From positions 1-59,014 of the forward strand of contig NZ_QGNY01000012.1 in NCBI RefSeq assembly GCF_003173575.1: 59,014 bases of DNA. Reading direction: 5' to 3'. Position 1 is the first letter of the stretch. Each line of letters opens with the position of its first letter. Shown piece by piece: positions 25,988 through 37,117 of this stretch. The DNA comes from Pedobacter paludis (lineage in GTDB: Bacteria; Bacteroidota; Bacteroidia; Sphingobacteriales; Sphingobacteriaceae). The notes under the pieces were generated by a model. That model did no database searches, was not told the origin of the DNA, and worked only from the letters and a program-made list of their open reading frames with translations. The translations under genes and the position numbers were made by a program.

Positions 25988-26542
25988 ATGAAAACACAGG
26001 AAACCGGAAGCAGCCCCAAGTTTGCTTCCAAAACTACCCAACAGGATGCACCGGCACTCAGCGTGCTTTTTAAAGATTCAATTGCAGACCTGTACTGGGC
26101 AGAGAACCATCTGGTAAAAAACCTTCCGAAGATGATTTCCGCCGCAACTGCACCAGAATTAAAAAGTGCCATTACTGCCCATCTTGAAGAAACCAAAGGA
26201 CATGTGGTAAGACTAGAGCAGATCTTTGAACTGCTTGGCGAAAAAGCAATTGCCAAAAAATGCGATGCGATGGAAGGCATTACTAAGGAAGGTGAAGGGA
26301 TTGTTGAAGAAACCGAAGCCGGAACGGCAACCAGAGACGTTGGGATTATCCTGGCTTCACAAAAAGTTGAACATTATGAAATTGCGAGTTATGGCGGTCT
26401 CTATCAATTGGCAACAACATTGGGATTAACAGATATTGCAGATATTCTGGAGCAGACCCTTGCCGAAGAGAAACTGGCAGATGGCAAACTGACCGATATT
26501 GCAGAGAACGAAATCAATTACAAAGCAGCCGACGAGGCTTAA
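25988..26542 (+). CDS. YciE/YciF-family ferroxidase-like protein (DUF892)
   Basis: A 184-residue helical-bundle protein of the ferritin-like YciE/YciF family. The pattern LFKDSIADLYWAENHL (about residues 28-44), the HLEETKGHVVRLEQIFELLG segment (~62-81) and the VEHYEIASYGGLY segment (~128-141) supply the Glu/His ligands expected for a di-iron site. Family members are stress-induced. It lies 16 bp upstream of the catalase start and is preceded by the region shared with the ECF sigma gene. Confidence 0.9.
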   Translation: MKTQETGSSPKFASKTTQQDAPALSVLFKDSIADLYWAENHLVKNLPKMISAATAPELKSAITAHLEETKGHVVRLEQIFELLGEKAIAKKCDAMEGITKEGEGIVEETEAGTATRDVGIILASQKVEHYEIASYGGLYQLATTLGLTDIADILEQTLAEEKLADGKLTDIAENEINYKAADEA

Positions 26543-26550
26543 GAGGGAGG
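26543..26550 (+). promoter_or_regulatory. Strong Shine-Dalgarno that sets the catalase start
   Basis: GAGGGAGG lies 8 bp before the ATG at 26559, just after the stop of the upstream gene. A nearer ATG at 26553 is only 2 bp from it, and an upstream in-frame ATG at 26499 falls inside the preceding gene. Such a purine-rich site is unusual for this genome type and supports 26559 as the start. Confidence 0.65.
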
Positions 26551-26558
26551 TAATGACT

Positions 26559-28751
<2,193 letters not shown>

Positions 28752-28762
28752 AAGATAAAAAA

Positions 28763-28791
28763 ATGAAGGCCAATTGGCCTTCATTTTTTTT
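28763..28791. terminator. Bidirectional intrinsic terminator
   Basis: A perfect palindrome (stem GAAGGCC / GGCCTTC at 28765-28782, extended by AT pairs) has an A-tract before it and a T-tract (28784-28791) after it. It lies between the convergent catalase and ankyrin genes and should stop transcription from both sides. Confidence 0.9.
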
Positions 28792-28832
28792 ATCCTATTA
28801 TTCCAAAGTTAATTAATAGCCTTGCAATGGGT

Positions 28833-29312
28833 TTATACAATGCTTTCTAAAAGCTGTAAACCTGTTTCATTTCCCTGAAGCGCAGCAAATTCAGTGGCGT
28901 TCTTCCCATTTACATCAACTATTGTGGCATCAGCGCCTGATTCCAATAACAATTTCAATATCTCATTACGGCCAAACATGGCTGCAAACATGAGTGCGGT
29001 ACCGCCATTTCCGTGTTGTAGGTTTAAGTTTGCCCCTCGCTCGATTAATAGCTTTGCAATGTCTTTATAGCCTTTAAAAGAAACACCCATAAGCGGTGTG
29101 TTTCCGCCATTGTCAGCGGCATTTAAATCTGCTCCTGCATCAATGAGCAGTTCTGCTGCTTCCTTTTGGTTGTTGTAGCAGGCAATAATTAGGGGCGTAT
29201 ACCCCTTTTCATCCCTGTAGTTTAAATCCACATTTCTGCGGATGAGTTCCTGTATAACTTCTATTTCCCCTTTCCTGGAAGCCGGTATAATAAGCTGGTT
29301 TAGATCTTGCAT
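28833..29312 (-). CDS. Ankyrin-repeat protein
   Basis: A ~159-residue protein made of about five ankyrin repeats (for example KGYTPLIIACYNNQKEAAEL, then AADNGGNTPLMGVSFKG, then GNGGTALMFAAMFGRNEIL). The start at 29312 (MQDLNQLIIPASRKG) fits the first repeat helix; an in-frame start at 29387 would add 25 unlikely residues. No signal peptide. Ankyrin proteins beside catalase genes are known in other bacteria (the AnkB/KatB pair of Pseudomonas) and can be needed for full catalase activity, so cooperation with the convergent HPII gene is a reasonable inference. Confidence 0.85.
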   Translation of the reverse strand: MQDLNQLIIPASRKGEIEVIQELIRRNVDLNYRDEKGYTPLIIACYNNQKEAAELLIDAGADLNAADNGGNTPLMGVSFKGYKDIAKLLIERGANLNLQHGNGGTALMFAAMFGRNEILKLLLESGADATIVDVNGKNATEFAALQGNETGLQLLESIV

Positions 29313-29387
29313 GATGGTACAACCATAATAAACTTTAAAAGTTTTATGTAAGGAAAATTGCTGAGAAGCTGTAACGCTGATTAGCAA

Positions 29388-29570
29388 TTATTTTAAGATC
29401 AGTATCGTACCGTTGCTTTTTGATAGAATAAAATAATAACTGATCATGTTGAATCTTTTAAGGATATCTATCTTTTCAATAATGCCTTTTTTTCCATATT
29501 CATCCTCTACAGAATCACCAATACTAACCGCATCCAGTTCAACGAATGTAAAACTTCTTTTTATCATCAT
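29388..29570 (-). CDS. Small protein, unknown function
   Basis: A 60-residue ORF. The central SIGDSVEDEYGKKGIIEKI resembles a small KOW/SH3-like beta barrel, and the C-terminus is hydrophobic (ISYYFILSKSNGTILILK). It lies 75 bp upstream of the ankyrin start on the same strand and could be co-transcribed with it. No family is recognised, and it may be a chance ORF. Confidence 0.4.
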   Translation of the reverse strand: MMIKRSFTFVELDAVSIGDSVEDEYGKKGIIEKIDILKRFNMISYYFILSKSNGTILILK

Positions 29571-29720
29571 TTTAGTAAGGATTAGTTAAGACTAAATGAA
29601 GAGAACGTATTTATACGTAAAATTGTTTTAATCAACCATTTATTTAAGTTTTAACTGCTCCTTTCCTCTTTTCAGGATGGTGGATTTAGTTGCGCCAGAT
29701 TTTCATAAGTTATTTGTTTT

Positions 29721-32700
29721 TTATTCCAGTAATCGTTCTTTACTATTTTTATATTTTTCGGCAAATTCGCTTGGCGTAAGCAGAAACTGCGTATAAAAAC
29801 ATTTACTAAAGTACGAATGTGAATTGAAGCCAACCATATAACCGATTTCAGAAATTGTATATTCTTGCTGCGCTAAAAGTTTAGCTGCCATTTTAAGGCG
29901 TATTAAACGTACAAATTCATTGGGCACATGACCGGTTTTTGCCTTAATTTTTTTATAAAGGCTTGATCTGCTTAGGCCAACTTCCCTGCCCAGATCTTCG
30001 ATAGAAAGCTGTGGATCAGAAATTCGCTCTTCAATAATGCTGGTAATCTTATCCAAAAATTTCTTATCCCGATTGCCGCTAATCAGAATATCGGTACCTT
30101 CTAAGGGGCTTTGGGCAAAACGCTGTTTCAGCTTAAGCTGGAGCTCCAACAAATTTTTAATAATCAGTGAAAGCTGTTTCCATTTAAATGGTTTAGTAAT
30201 ATAAGCATCGGCACCACTTTCCAATCCTTCAATCTCGGCATCGGTATTGGTTTTAGCCGTAAGTAAAATTACCGGCAAGTGGCTATAGTTAATATCGTTT
30301 TTAATGGTTTTGCAGAGCTCTACGCCATCCATTACCGGCATCATTACATCAGAGATCACAATATCGATATGGTGTTTGTCCAACTGTTTAATGGCCTCTG
30401 CACCATTTTTGGCCTTAACAATTTGATACCCTTCGGCCGTAAAGCTTTTTACAAGAAAATCAAGCAATGATGGGTCATCCTCAACCAAAAGAACCGATTG
30501 CTGCCCTTCCGTTTCATCGATAATGTCCTCTACATCCGCGAAGTGATCCTCATGCTGTTTAAAGGGAATCAACATGGTGAAAATGGTTTTCACACCTTCC
30601 TTACTTTCTACCCTTAATTCTCCTCCATGCTTTTCGGTAAGCGATTTTGCCAAAGCCAGACCTATTCCTGTACCGCCCAAATTGGTGTATTGGTGCTCTG
30701 AAGTAGACACTTTGAAAAATTTCTTGAATATCGAATCGATTTGTTCTTTCGGAATTCCTATTCCATCATCTTCAACGCTAATGGAAACCATTTGCGTACC
30801 ATTCTTGACTGTGTAGAGATCGTTAATTTTGATTTCGAGCTTATGCCTTGCAAACTTAAAGGCATTAATTAACAGATTGCTCAAGATTTTCATTAGTGCT
30901 TCCGGATCGGCTTCTATATTTAAATGCTGAAAATGACTGCTTAACTTAAACTCCAGTCGGTTTTTAACCGCTATAGGCGAAAAACGATCTCGAATGCTAT
31001 TCACCAGATAAATCAGCTCGATCGGTTCGGTATGAATATCGAAAATATCACTTTCAATGCGTCTAAAGTCTAACAGTTGATTGACTAGGGTGAGTAAGCG
31101 ATCGGAATTTTCTTCCATAACCTGCAACTGATCCAAACTTTCTGGATCTTTCTGCTTTTTGGAAAGCAGTCTTTCCAATGGCGCAATGATTAACGAAAGC
31201 GGCGTTCGGATCTCGTGTGCCATGGCGGTAAAAAATTCGATTTTCTGCTTATAAAAATCCTGTTCGCTTTTGTTTTTTAATCTTTCTAACTTAATTTCAT
31301 TTTTTTTACGCTCCTTATCATAAATGTATTTTCGCAATAAGATTGCAGTAATTACAATTACGATTAAATAAAAGAGATAAGCCAGATTGGTTTTATAGAA
31401 CGGCGGCAGAATTCGAACTTTTATCGTCGAAACTTTACCGTTATCATGCATCAATTCATCGGTTTCCTTTACCCTAAAAACATAATCGCCTGCGGGCAAA
31501 TTGGTATATGTTGCTTTTCGCTGGCTTCCAACATTGTTCCAGTTCTTATCAAAACCATCCATTTTAAATGCATATTGAATTTTGTTGGGCGCAATAAAAC
31601 TCAGCGAAGCATATTCTATACTTAAAACCGATTGATCGTGATTTAGAACAATTTCCTGTGTGTAATTGATCGATTTTTTTAAGGGGCTATTTTCAGCATT
31701 TATATCTAAATCCTTATTAAATAACTGAAAATTGGTAAACGAAATTCGAGGGGTGGTTACCATGCTCTTAACCTGATTGGGATAAAAAGCATTAAAGCCA
31801 TTGATGCCCCCAAAATATAATTTACCGGATGAATCTTTGTAATAGGCCTTGTAATTGTATTGCTGGCTTTGCAGGTTGTCCCACTTGCCAAAACTCCTTT
31901 TGCTTTTAGATTTTGGATCAAATTCGAAAACCCCATTGTTGGTAGAAAACCACATTTTACCGGAATCGTCTTTTACTATTCCGTAAACCACAGCGCTTTT
32001 GGTCCAGTTTCCATCTTCATATACCTTAAATTGGCCCGTTTTTTTGTTTAAAACATTTAGACCTCCCCCATCAGTGCCTAGCCATAAATTGCCTGCATCA
32101 TCATCAAGTATGCAGATGATTTTATTGGAGCTTAGCGAACCTGCTTTTTTAGCGTATGCATACTGTGTAAGCTGTTTTTGTGCATCCATTCTGATCAAAC
32201 CGTTATCGTAGGTTGCAATCCAGACAATATGGTCTTTATCTTGATATACTTGATAGATACAGCTTTTTTCTAATTTTTTTCCCTTAATTCGGATGAAGCA
32301 GTCTTTTGCTGGATCGTAAAGATTTAACCCGGATATGGTCGAAATCCAGATTCTGCCTTCTCGATCTTCATCAATCGAATACACGCTGTTATCGCTAAGT
32401 GTGCTAGGATTCGACGGATTACTTTTATAGCGCTTGATTTTGCCTGTTGTTGCGTTTAAAATATTCAGCCCTCCAGTGTACATGCCGATCCAGATATTAC
32501 CGCCCTTATCTTTGTATAAGGCATGGATGTTATGATAGGAAAGGCTATCCTGATTGGCGGAAAAAGGAAATTTTTTAAAGGTTTTATCTGCAGCATTAAA
32601 AAAGTTTAAGCCTCCATCTTCGGTACCTACCCAAATGTTTCCGGGCTTTGTTTCTAAAAAAGCACTTACCGCATTGCCAGAAAGTGAATTTTTTACACCT

Positions 32701-33752
32701 GATGGATAGTAAAATTCGAAGCCCAGACTACTTTCGTGATAGTAATTTAACCCACCAAAATAAGTTCCGGCCCAAATACCTCCTTCCCTATCCTTAAAAA
32801 CATTGTAAACTGCATCGTCATTAATGCTAAATGGATCGTTGTTTTTATTTTGATAAACGGTAAATCGCTGATTTTTTAAATCGAAAATATTTAACCCCTT
32901 TTCCGTTCCGAGATATAAAAAGCCTGGTTTTGGTTCGTAAATTGCCCGTACAATATTATCACTAATGGAATTGCCTGCCGATTTTTGGTAAACATTAAAT
33001 GTATCGTTGCTTTTGCGCCAAACGTTTAAACCCCCTGCCATTGTACCAATCCAAATATCGCCCTGGCCATCCTTATACAAATCGAGGATTACATTACTCG
33101 ATAATTTTCCATGTGCTGATGATGCACCATAATGCATTACCTTACGGCTGGAAGGGTTTAGCACATCTATACCTTGGCCGTAAGTGCCAATCCAGATGTT
33201 TCCAGCATCATCTTGCAACAACTTTGAAATTTCATTTGATGATATTTTATTGGTAGAGGATGTAGAAAAGTTGACGAGTTTTTTATCCTTGTTCTGAAAC
33301 TGATAGATTCCTTTTTCTTTGGTCGCGATCCAAATATCACCGTTTTTTGATCGGATAATGTCGTTAATAAAGAAGTGCCCAAGTGGAGCAAAGAGCGTGA
33401 ATTTTTCGGTTTCCAGATTGAAAATGTAAATCCCCTCATCGGTACCGATCCAAAATGTTTTTGTATCGTATTTAAATATCTTTCGGATAAAGTTATTGCC
33501 AAGACTTCCTGCAACACCTTTTTGATATTGGAAAGATTTAAAATTATAACCATCAAACCGGCTTAAACCATACTTGGTTCCAAACCACATGTAGCCCTGA
33601 TCATCTTGTTCAATATCCCAAATGGTATTGGCACATAAACCATCGGTAACGGTATAATGCCTAAAGAAAATTTTTTGGGCTAATGGCGCCTGTGTTAAAA
33701 ACAGGCTAAAAAAAAGTAACAGGGCTATTGCCCTGCTTAATTTTTTAATCAT
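29721..33752 (-). CDS. Hybrid two-component system sensor-regulator (HTCS) of the polysaccharide locus
   Basis: A 1343-residue one-protein signalling system. A signal peptide (~1-25) is followed by about 14 periplasmic Reg_prop propeller repeats (GNIWIGTYGQGIDVLNP and similar, ~30-680), a Y_Y_Y domain (~735-795), one transmembrane segment (~805-825), a HisKA domain with the phosphorylated His in TAMAHEIRTPLSL (~860), a HATPase domain (~960-1085), a receiver with the phospho-Asp in VISDVMMPVMDG (~1155) and a C-terminal AraC-type helix-turn-helix (~1245-1335). HTCS proteins sense oligosaccharides in the periplasm and activate their adjacent SusC/D and hydrolase genes. It is the last gene in the same-strand run of the locus. 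Confidence 0.97.
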   Translation of the reverse strand: MIKKLSRAIALLLFFSLFLTQAPLAQKIFFRHYTVTDGLCANTIWDIEQDDQGYMWFGTKYGLSRFDGYNFKSFQYQKGVAGSLGNNFIRKIFKYDTKTFWIGTDEGIYIFNLETEKFTLFAPLGHFFINDIIRSKNGDIWIATKEKGIYQFQNKDKKLVNFSTSSTNKISSNEISKLLQDDAGNIWIGTYGQGIDVLNPSSRKVMHYGASSAHGKLSSNVILDLYKDGQGDIWIGTMAGGLNVWRKSNDTFNVYQKSAGNSISDNIVRAIYEPKPGFLYLGTEKGLNIFDLKNQRFTVYQNKNNDPFSINDDAVYNVFKDREGGIWAGTYFGGLNYYHESSLGFEFYYPSGVKNSLSGNAVSAFLETKPGNIWVGTEDGGLNFFNAADKTFKKFPFSANQDSLSYHNIHALYKDKGGNIWIGMYTGGLNILNATTGKIKRYKSNPSNPSTLSDNSVYSIDEDREGRIWISTISGLNLYDPAKDCFIRIKGKKLEKSCIYQVYQDKDHIVWIATYDNGLIRMDAQKQLTQYAYAKKAGSLSSNKIICILDDDAGNLWLGTDGGGLNVLNKKTGQFKVYEDGNWTKSAVVYGIVKDDSGKMWFSTNNGVFEFDPKSKSKRSFGKWDNLQSQQYNYKAYYKDSSGKLYFGGINGFNAFYPNQVKSMVTTPRISFTNFQLFNKDLDINAENSPLKKSINYTQEIVLNHDQSVLSIEYASLSFIAPNKIQYAFKMDGFDKNWNNVGSQRKATYTNLPAGDYVFRVKETDELMHDNGKVSTIKVRILPPFYKTNLAYLFYLIVIVITAILLRKYIYDKERKKNEIKLERLKNKSEQDFYKQKIEFFTAMAHEIRTPLSLIIAPLERLLSKKQKDPESLDQLQVMEENSDRLLTLVNQLLDFRRIESDIFDIHTEPIELIYLVNSIRDRFSPIAVKNRLEFKLSSHFQHLNIEADPEALMKILSNLLINAFKFARHKLEIKINDLYTVKNGTQMVSISVEDDGIGIPKEQIDSIFKKFFKVSTSEHQYTNLGGTGIGLALAKSLTEKHGGELRVESKEGVKTIFTMLIPFKQHEDHFADVEDIIDETEGQQSVLLVEDDPSLLDFLVKSFTAEGYQIVKAKNGAEAIKQLDKHHIDIVISDVMMPVMDGVELCKTIKNDINYSHLPVILLTAKTNTDAEIEGLESGADAYITKPFKWKQLSLIIKNLLELQLKLKQRFAQSPLEGTDILISGNRDKKFLDKITSIIEERISDPQLSIEDLGREVGLSRSSLYKKIKAKTGHVPNEFVRLIRLKMAAKLLAQQEYTISEIGYMVGFNSHSYFSKCFYTQFLLTPSEFAEKYKNSKERLLE

Positions 33753-33807
33753 AATAAATGGTTAGAATACTTATGCCAATATACTCATCTTTCGGTTGCT
33801 GAATAGC

Positions 33808-34884
33808 CTATTTTATTCCATTTAGTTTTTTAATCAGTTCTACTTCATCGGCTTTGTATGGCTTTCCATCTTTATGGAAAATATCATGAAACCATTCTTT
33901 TGGTTCTTCTCCATTTTTCAGTGGTGTATCCCAGGCATATTTGGTATTCGATTTTCCATCAACCAAGCCCCAGTTAATGGCACCAATATTTTCCTTTTTC
34001 AGTATTGGCATTACATTTTCAAAACGGCTACCACGAGTTCGGGCCATGTATTCCGTACAGATCATTGGTCGCCCGTGAGACCTGAGCATATCGATAACCC
34101 TTTGGTGCCATTGCGGTTCTTCGTAGTCGTGATAGGTAATTACATCAGAGTTTAGCGCCTGAAAAGCATTTAATTCCTTAAAATCCCAGGCCCAGAGACC
34201 AGCACTAATTGGTTGTTCAGGATTTACTGCCCTTGCCCAAATAAATACATTTTTTAATAAAGGTAAAGAGGCCGTTAACTTGCCAGAATTGCCCGGTTCA
34301 TTATATAAATCCCATAAAAGAATTCGTTTATCCGTTTTAAAACGTGTCATCACGTCCTTAACATATTTTTCAAGTGTAGGAAAGTTGGCCTGTTCTTTAA
34401 AATCCGGATCTCCAGGATCTTGCACCCATCCTGAATTGTGAATGCCCAATTTTGGTTCTGGCTGTTTTCCAATTTTGGCCTGTTTGTTCCAGCAATCGTC
34501 AAAAAATACAAAAATTGTTTTAATGTGGTGCTTATCTGCAATGGTTAAATATTGATCCATTCTTTTCTTGAAACCAGCCTGATCCTGTTTCCATGCCAGG
34601 CTATGTAAATAAACCCTCATGGTATTAAACCCAATGCCTTCTGCCCATCCAAGTTCCTTATCAATTGTGGCTGGATCAAAACTATCGGCTTGCCACATTT
34701 CCAGTTGATTAATGGCCGTACTCGGCAAAAAATCTGCACCATTAATCCATTTATACTGTTTATACCAAGCGTTGGCCTTTTCTATTGACCATACTTTTCC
34801 AACAATTTCGGTTTTATCTTGCGCACTTGCTTTTAAAGTAAACGCTGCAAGAAACAAGAATAGATAGTTAAAATACTTTTTCAT
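33808..34884 (-). CDS. Secreted clan GH-A glycoside hydrolase
   Basis: A 358-residue exported enzyme (signal ends ASAQ) with a TIM-barrel of clan GH-A. The acid/base Glu196 is in LLWDLYNEPGN and the nucleophile Glu278 in MICTEYMAR, both at the expected strand ends. VYLHSLAW and the FFDDCW segment are also consistent. Relatives in Bacteroidota are often labelled 1,4-beta-xylanase or cellulase-family; the exact GH family (GH5-like or related) cannot be fixed by eye. Position between the GH43 enzymes and the HTCS suggests it helps cleave the backbone of the locus substrate. Confidence 0.85.
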   Translation of the reverse strand: MKKYFNYLFLFLAAFTLKASAQDKTEIVGKVWSIEKANAWYKQYKWINGADFLPSTAINQLEMWQADSFDPATIDKELGWAEGIGFNTMRVYLHSLAWKQDQAGFKKRMDQYLTIADKHHIKTIFVFFDDCWNKQAKIGKQPEPKLGIHNSGWVQDPGDPDFKEQANFPTLEKYVKDVMTRFKTDKRILLWDLYNEPGNSGKLTASLPLLKNVFIWARAVNPEQPISAGLWAWDFKELNAFQALNSDVITYHDYEEPQWHQRVIDMLRSHGRPMICTEYMARTRGSRFENVMPILKKENIGAINWGLVDGKSNTKYAWDTPLKNGEEPKEWFHDIFHKDGKPYKADEVELIKKLNGIK

Positions 34885-34922
34885 TTAAGATCTTTTGAAT
34901 TATAGAAATCTGTTCCGCAGAT

Positions 34923-35969
34923 TTATTTCTTTTCTGACGGAATTTTTAATTTTTGTGTGGTTTTTATCGGTTTGCCAAAATTTGGAGATCCATCTGCATT
35001 CCAGGTAAATTTCTGCGCTCGCGGAGATCGCTGTCCGCCACAACCTTGCCCAGGGCCTGCATTTGCATGATAAAGAATCCAGTCTTCTTTTCCATCCGGT
35101 GATTTAAAAAAAGAATTGTGCCCGGGAGCATAAACGCCATTTTCTGGCGATTGCTTAAATACAGGCTGTTTACTTTTCTCCCAGGAATTGGCATCCAAAA
35201 GATTCCTGCCTTTTAAGGTTAGCATACCCAGCGCATAAAAATCTGTCCAACAGCCACTGGCAGAATAAATTAGAAAGACCTTTTCCTTATTTATCAAAAT
35301 CTGCGGCCCTTCGTTTACATCCACATGTGGTGGGTTTTGAGGGTCGTTTAAATCTCCATGTTTTTCCCAATCAAACTGTGGCGTGGATATTTTGTGTCTG
35401 GCACCATCAATTGTCCAGGGGTTTTTCATTTTCGCAATATAGATTTCCTGCTTTTGATTCACATCACCTTCCCAACCGGCCCAAATCATATAAAGCTGTT
35501 TTTGATAAATAAATACTGATCCGTCAATAGCCCATTTATCGGTTGCGTCGGCCACTTTTCCCTTAAAAATCCAGTTGCCCTTAAGCGGATCTATACTGGA
35601 ATTTTCCAAAACGTACATTCTGTGGGTATTGTTGTTGCCATCATCCGCAGCAAAATAAACATACCATTTTCCATTTATAAAATGAATTTCTGGCGCCCAT
35701 AATTCTTTTGAATAGGCCTTACCTGCCGGCGGAAGAAAAATTGTTTTTTTCGTTGCAGTTTTTAAGTCGGCCAGATTTTTGGTTTTCCAGATTACCAGTT
35801 TACTTTGCATAGACTGGGTATAATAATAATACCCATTTTTATAAATGCTCCAAGGATCGGCACCTGAGGGCAATAGCGGATTTGTAAAAGTTTGGGCAAA
35901 ACAGCTTGTAGCGCCCAATATGGCCAGACAGGTTAATGTAAACTTTAAGAGAATTTTATTTCTGATCAT
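34923..35969 (-). CDS. Secreted GH43 enzyme, exo-arabinofuranosidase-like
   Basis: A 348-residue exported protein (signal ~1-26, ending CFAQ) with the GH43 five-bladed propeller. The three catalytic acids are Asp38 (GADPW, base), Asp149 (AIDGSV, pKa modulator) and Glu220 (NEGPQ, acid). WAPEIHFINGKWYVYFAADD is a family signature. The GADPW motif and overall layout resemble the exo-alpha-1,5-L-arabinofuranosidase subfamily (GH43_26 type), which releases arabinose from arabinan or arabinoxylan side chains. It is paralogous to the next gene upstream, with a 2-bp gap, and part of the same operon. Confidence 0.88.
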   Translation of the reverse strand: MIRNKILLKFTLTCLAILGATSCFAQTFTNPLLPSGADPWSIYKNGYYYYTQSMQSKLVIWKTKNLADLKTATKKTIFLPPAGKAYSKELWAPEIHFINGKWYVYFAADDGNNNTHRMYVLENSSIDPLKGNWIFKGKVADATDKWAIDGSVFIYQKQLYMIWAGWEGDVNQKQEIYIAKMKNPWTIDGARHKISTPQFDWEKHGDLNDPQNPPHVDVNEGPQILINKEKVFLIYSASGCWTDFYALGMLTLKGRNLLDANSWEKSKQPVFKQSPENGVYAPGHNSFFKSPDGKEDWILYHANAGPGQGCGGQRSPRAQKFTWNADGSPNFGKPIKTTQKLKIPSEKK

Positions 35970-35971
35970 TT

Positions 35972-37063
35972 TTATTGTTCTCCGGAAGGTTTTGTAATCT
36001 GTAATCCAGTAGCTACGGGTTCCCCAAAATCAGGACTACCATCGGCTTTGAATGTGAATTTTTGCATTCTGATGTTTCTTTTATCGGCACAGCCCTGATT
36101 TGTAGCCGAATTGGCATGATAGATAATCCAGTTTTCTTTTCCATCGGGAGATTTAAAAAAGGAATTATGACCAGGACCAAAGGCACTGTTTTGAACCTGC
36201 TTAGAAAATACCGGTTGGGTTGATTTTATCCAATCGGTTTTAACCAGTGGATTGCCACCAACTTTAAGACTTAACATGCCCAGTGCATAATCATCAGTAC
36301 CGCAGTAACTCGCTGAATAAACCAGAAAGGCTTTATTATCAGAAGTAAGTAATACTTCTGGCCCTTCGTTTACGCCAAAACCATTTTTCTCCCAATTGTA
36401 TTCTGGCTCGGTTAGTTTTGTTGCTGTTCCCTCTAAAGTGTAAGGATTTGTCATTTTAGAAATGTAGATATTCTGGGTCAGGTTAACATTCGTTAGATCA
36501 GGTCTTCCACACCATAAAAAATATCGGCTTCCATTAAATTCGAAAACGGTACCATCAATCGCCCAAAAATCGGCACTTGGGCTAAAAATCCGGCCTTTAT
36601 CTACCCAGGTTCCCGTAGTTGGATCAGCACTGCTGTTTTCTAAAACCCAGGTTCTCTGGCTAATATCCGCACCATTTCCTGCCGTGTAATAGATGTACCA
36701 TTTGCCGTCAAAAAAGAACATTTCTGGTGCCCATACATTTCTTGAGTTTTGCGCACCGGCTGTTGGGGTATATACAGTTTTTGGAATCGCAGTAGCCAGT
36801 TTAGACATGGCCGTGGTGGTCCATAAAACAATCGAACTCCCATTGGTTTGTAAATAATAATAAACGCCATCTTTTTGAAAAACAGAGGGATCGGCACCAT
36901 TCATAATTGGATTGGCAAAGGTATTTGCCGCTGTAGGTGGTATTACCGGCTCTATTGGGGCTGGGCTTCCGGATTTTCCGCAAGATAAAAATGTTGCAAT
37001 CACGAAGCTCCCAAAAATCAGGTTTAGGGAGTTGCGTTTTATACGTTTTAAACTGTTCATCAT
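35972..37063 (-). CDS. GH43 lipoprotein, arabinofuranosidase-like
   Basis: A 363-residue lipoprotein (lipobox FLSC, Cys28, followed by a Pro-rich linker) with the same GH43 propeller as its neighbour: Asp58 (GADPS), Asp170 (AIDGTV) and Glu233 (NEGPE). The lipid anchor suggests attachment to the outer membrane, likely the cell surface, while the second copy appears to be a soluble periplasmic form. The two copies are clearly tandem duplicates with divergent sequence. Arabinose release from arabinan or arabinoxylan is inferred from the subfamily-like motifs. Confidence 0.88.
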   Translation of the reverse strand: MMNSLKRIKRNSLNLIFGSFVIATFLSCGKSGSPAPIEPVIPPTAANTFANPIMNGADPSVFQKDGVYYYLQTNGSSIVLWTTTAMSKLATAIPKTVYTPTAGAQNSRNVWAPEMFFFDGKWYIYYTAGNGADISQRTWVLENSSADPTTGTWVDKGRIFSPSADFWAIDGTVFEFNGSRYFLWCGRPDLTNVNLTQNIYISKMTNPYTLEGTATKLTEPEYNWEKNGFGVNEGPEVLLTSDNKAFLVYSASYCGTDDYALGMLSLKVGGNPLVKTDWIKSTQPVFSKQVQNSAFGPGHNSFFKSPDGKENWIIYHANSATNQGCADKRNIRMQKFTFKADGSPDFGEPVATGLQITKPSGEQ

Positions 37064-37117
37064 AACGGTATCTGATTTTTTGGTAAGGCAAGCGGCGTTT
37101 AACCACTTGCCTTTAAA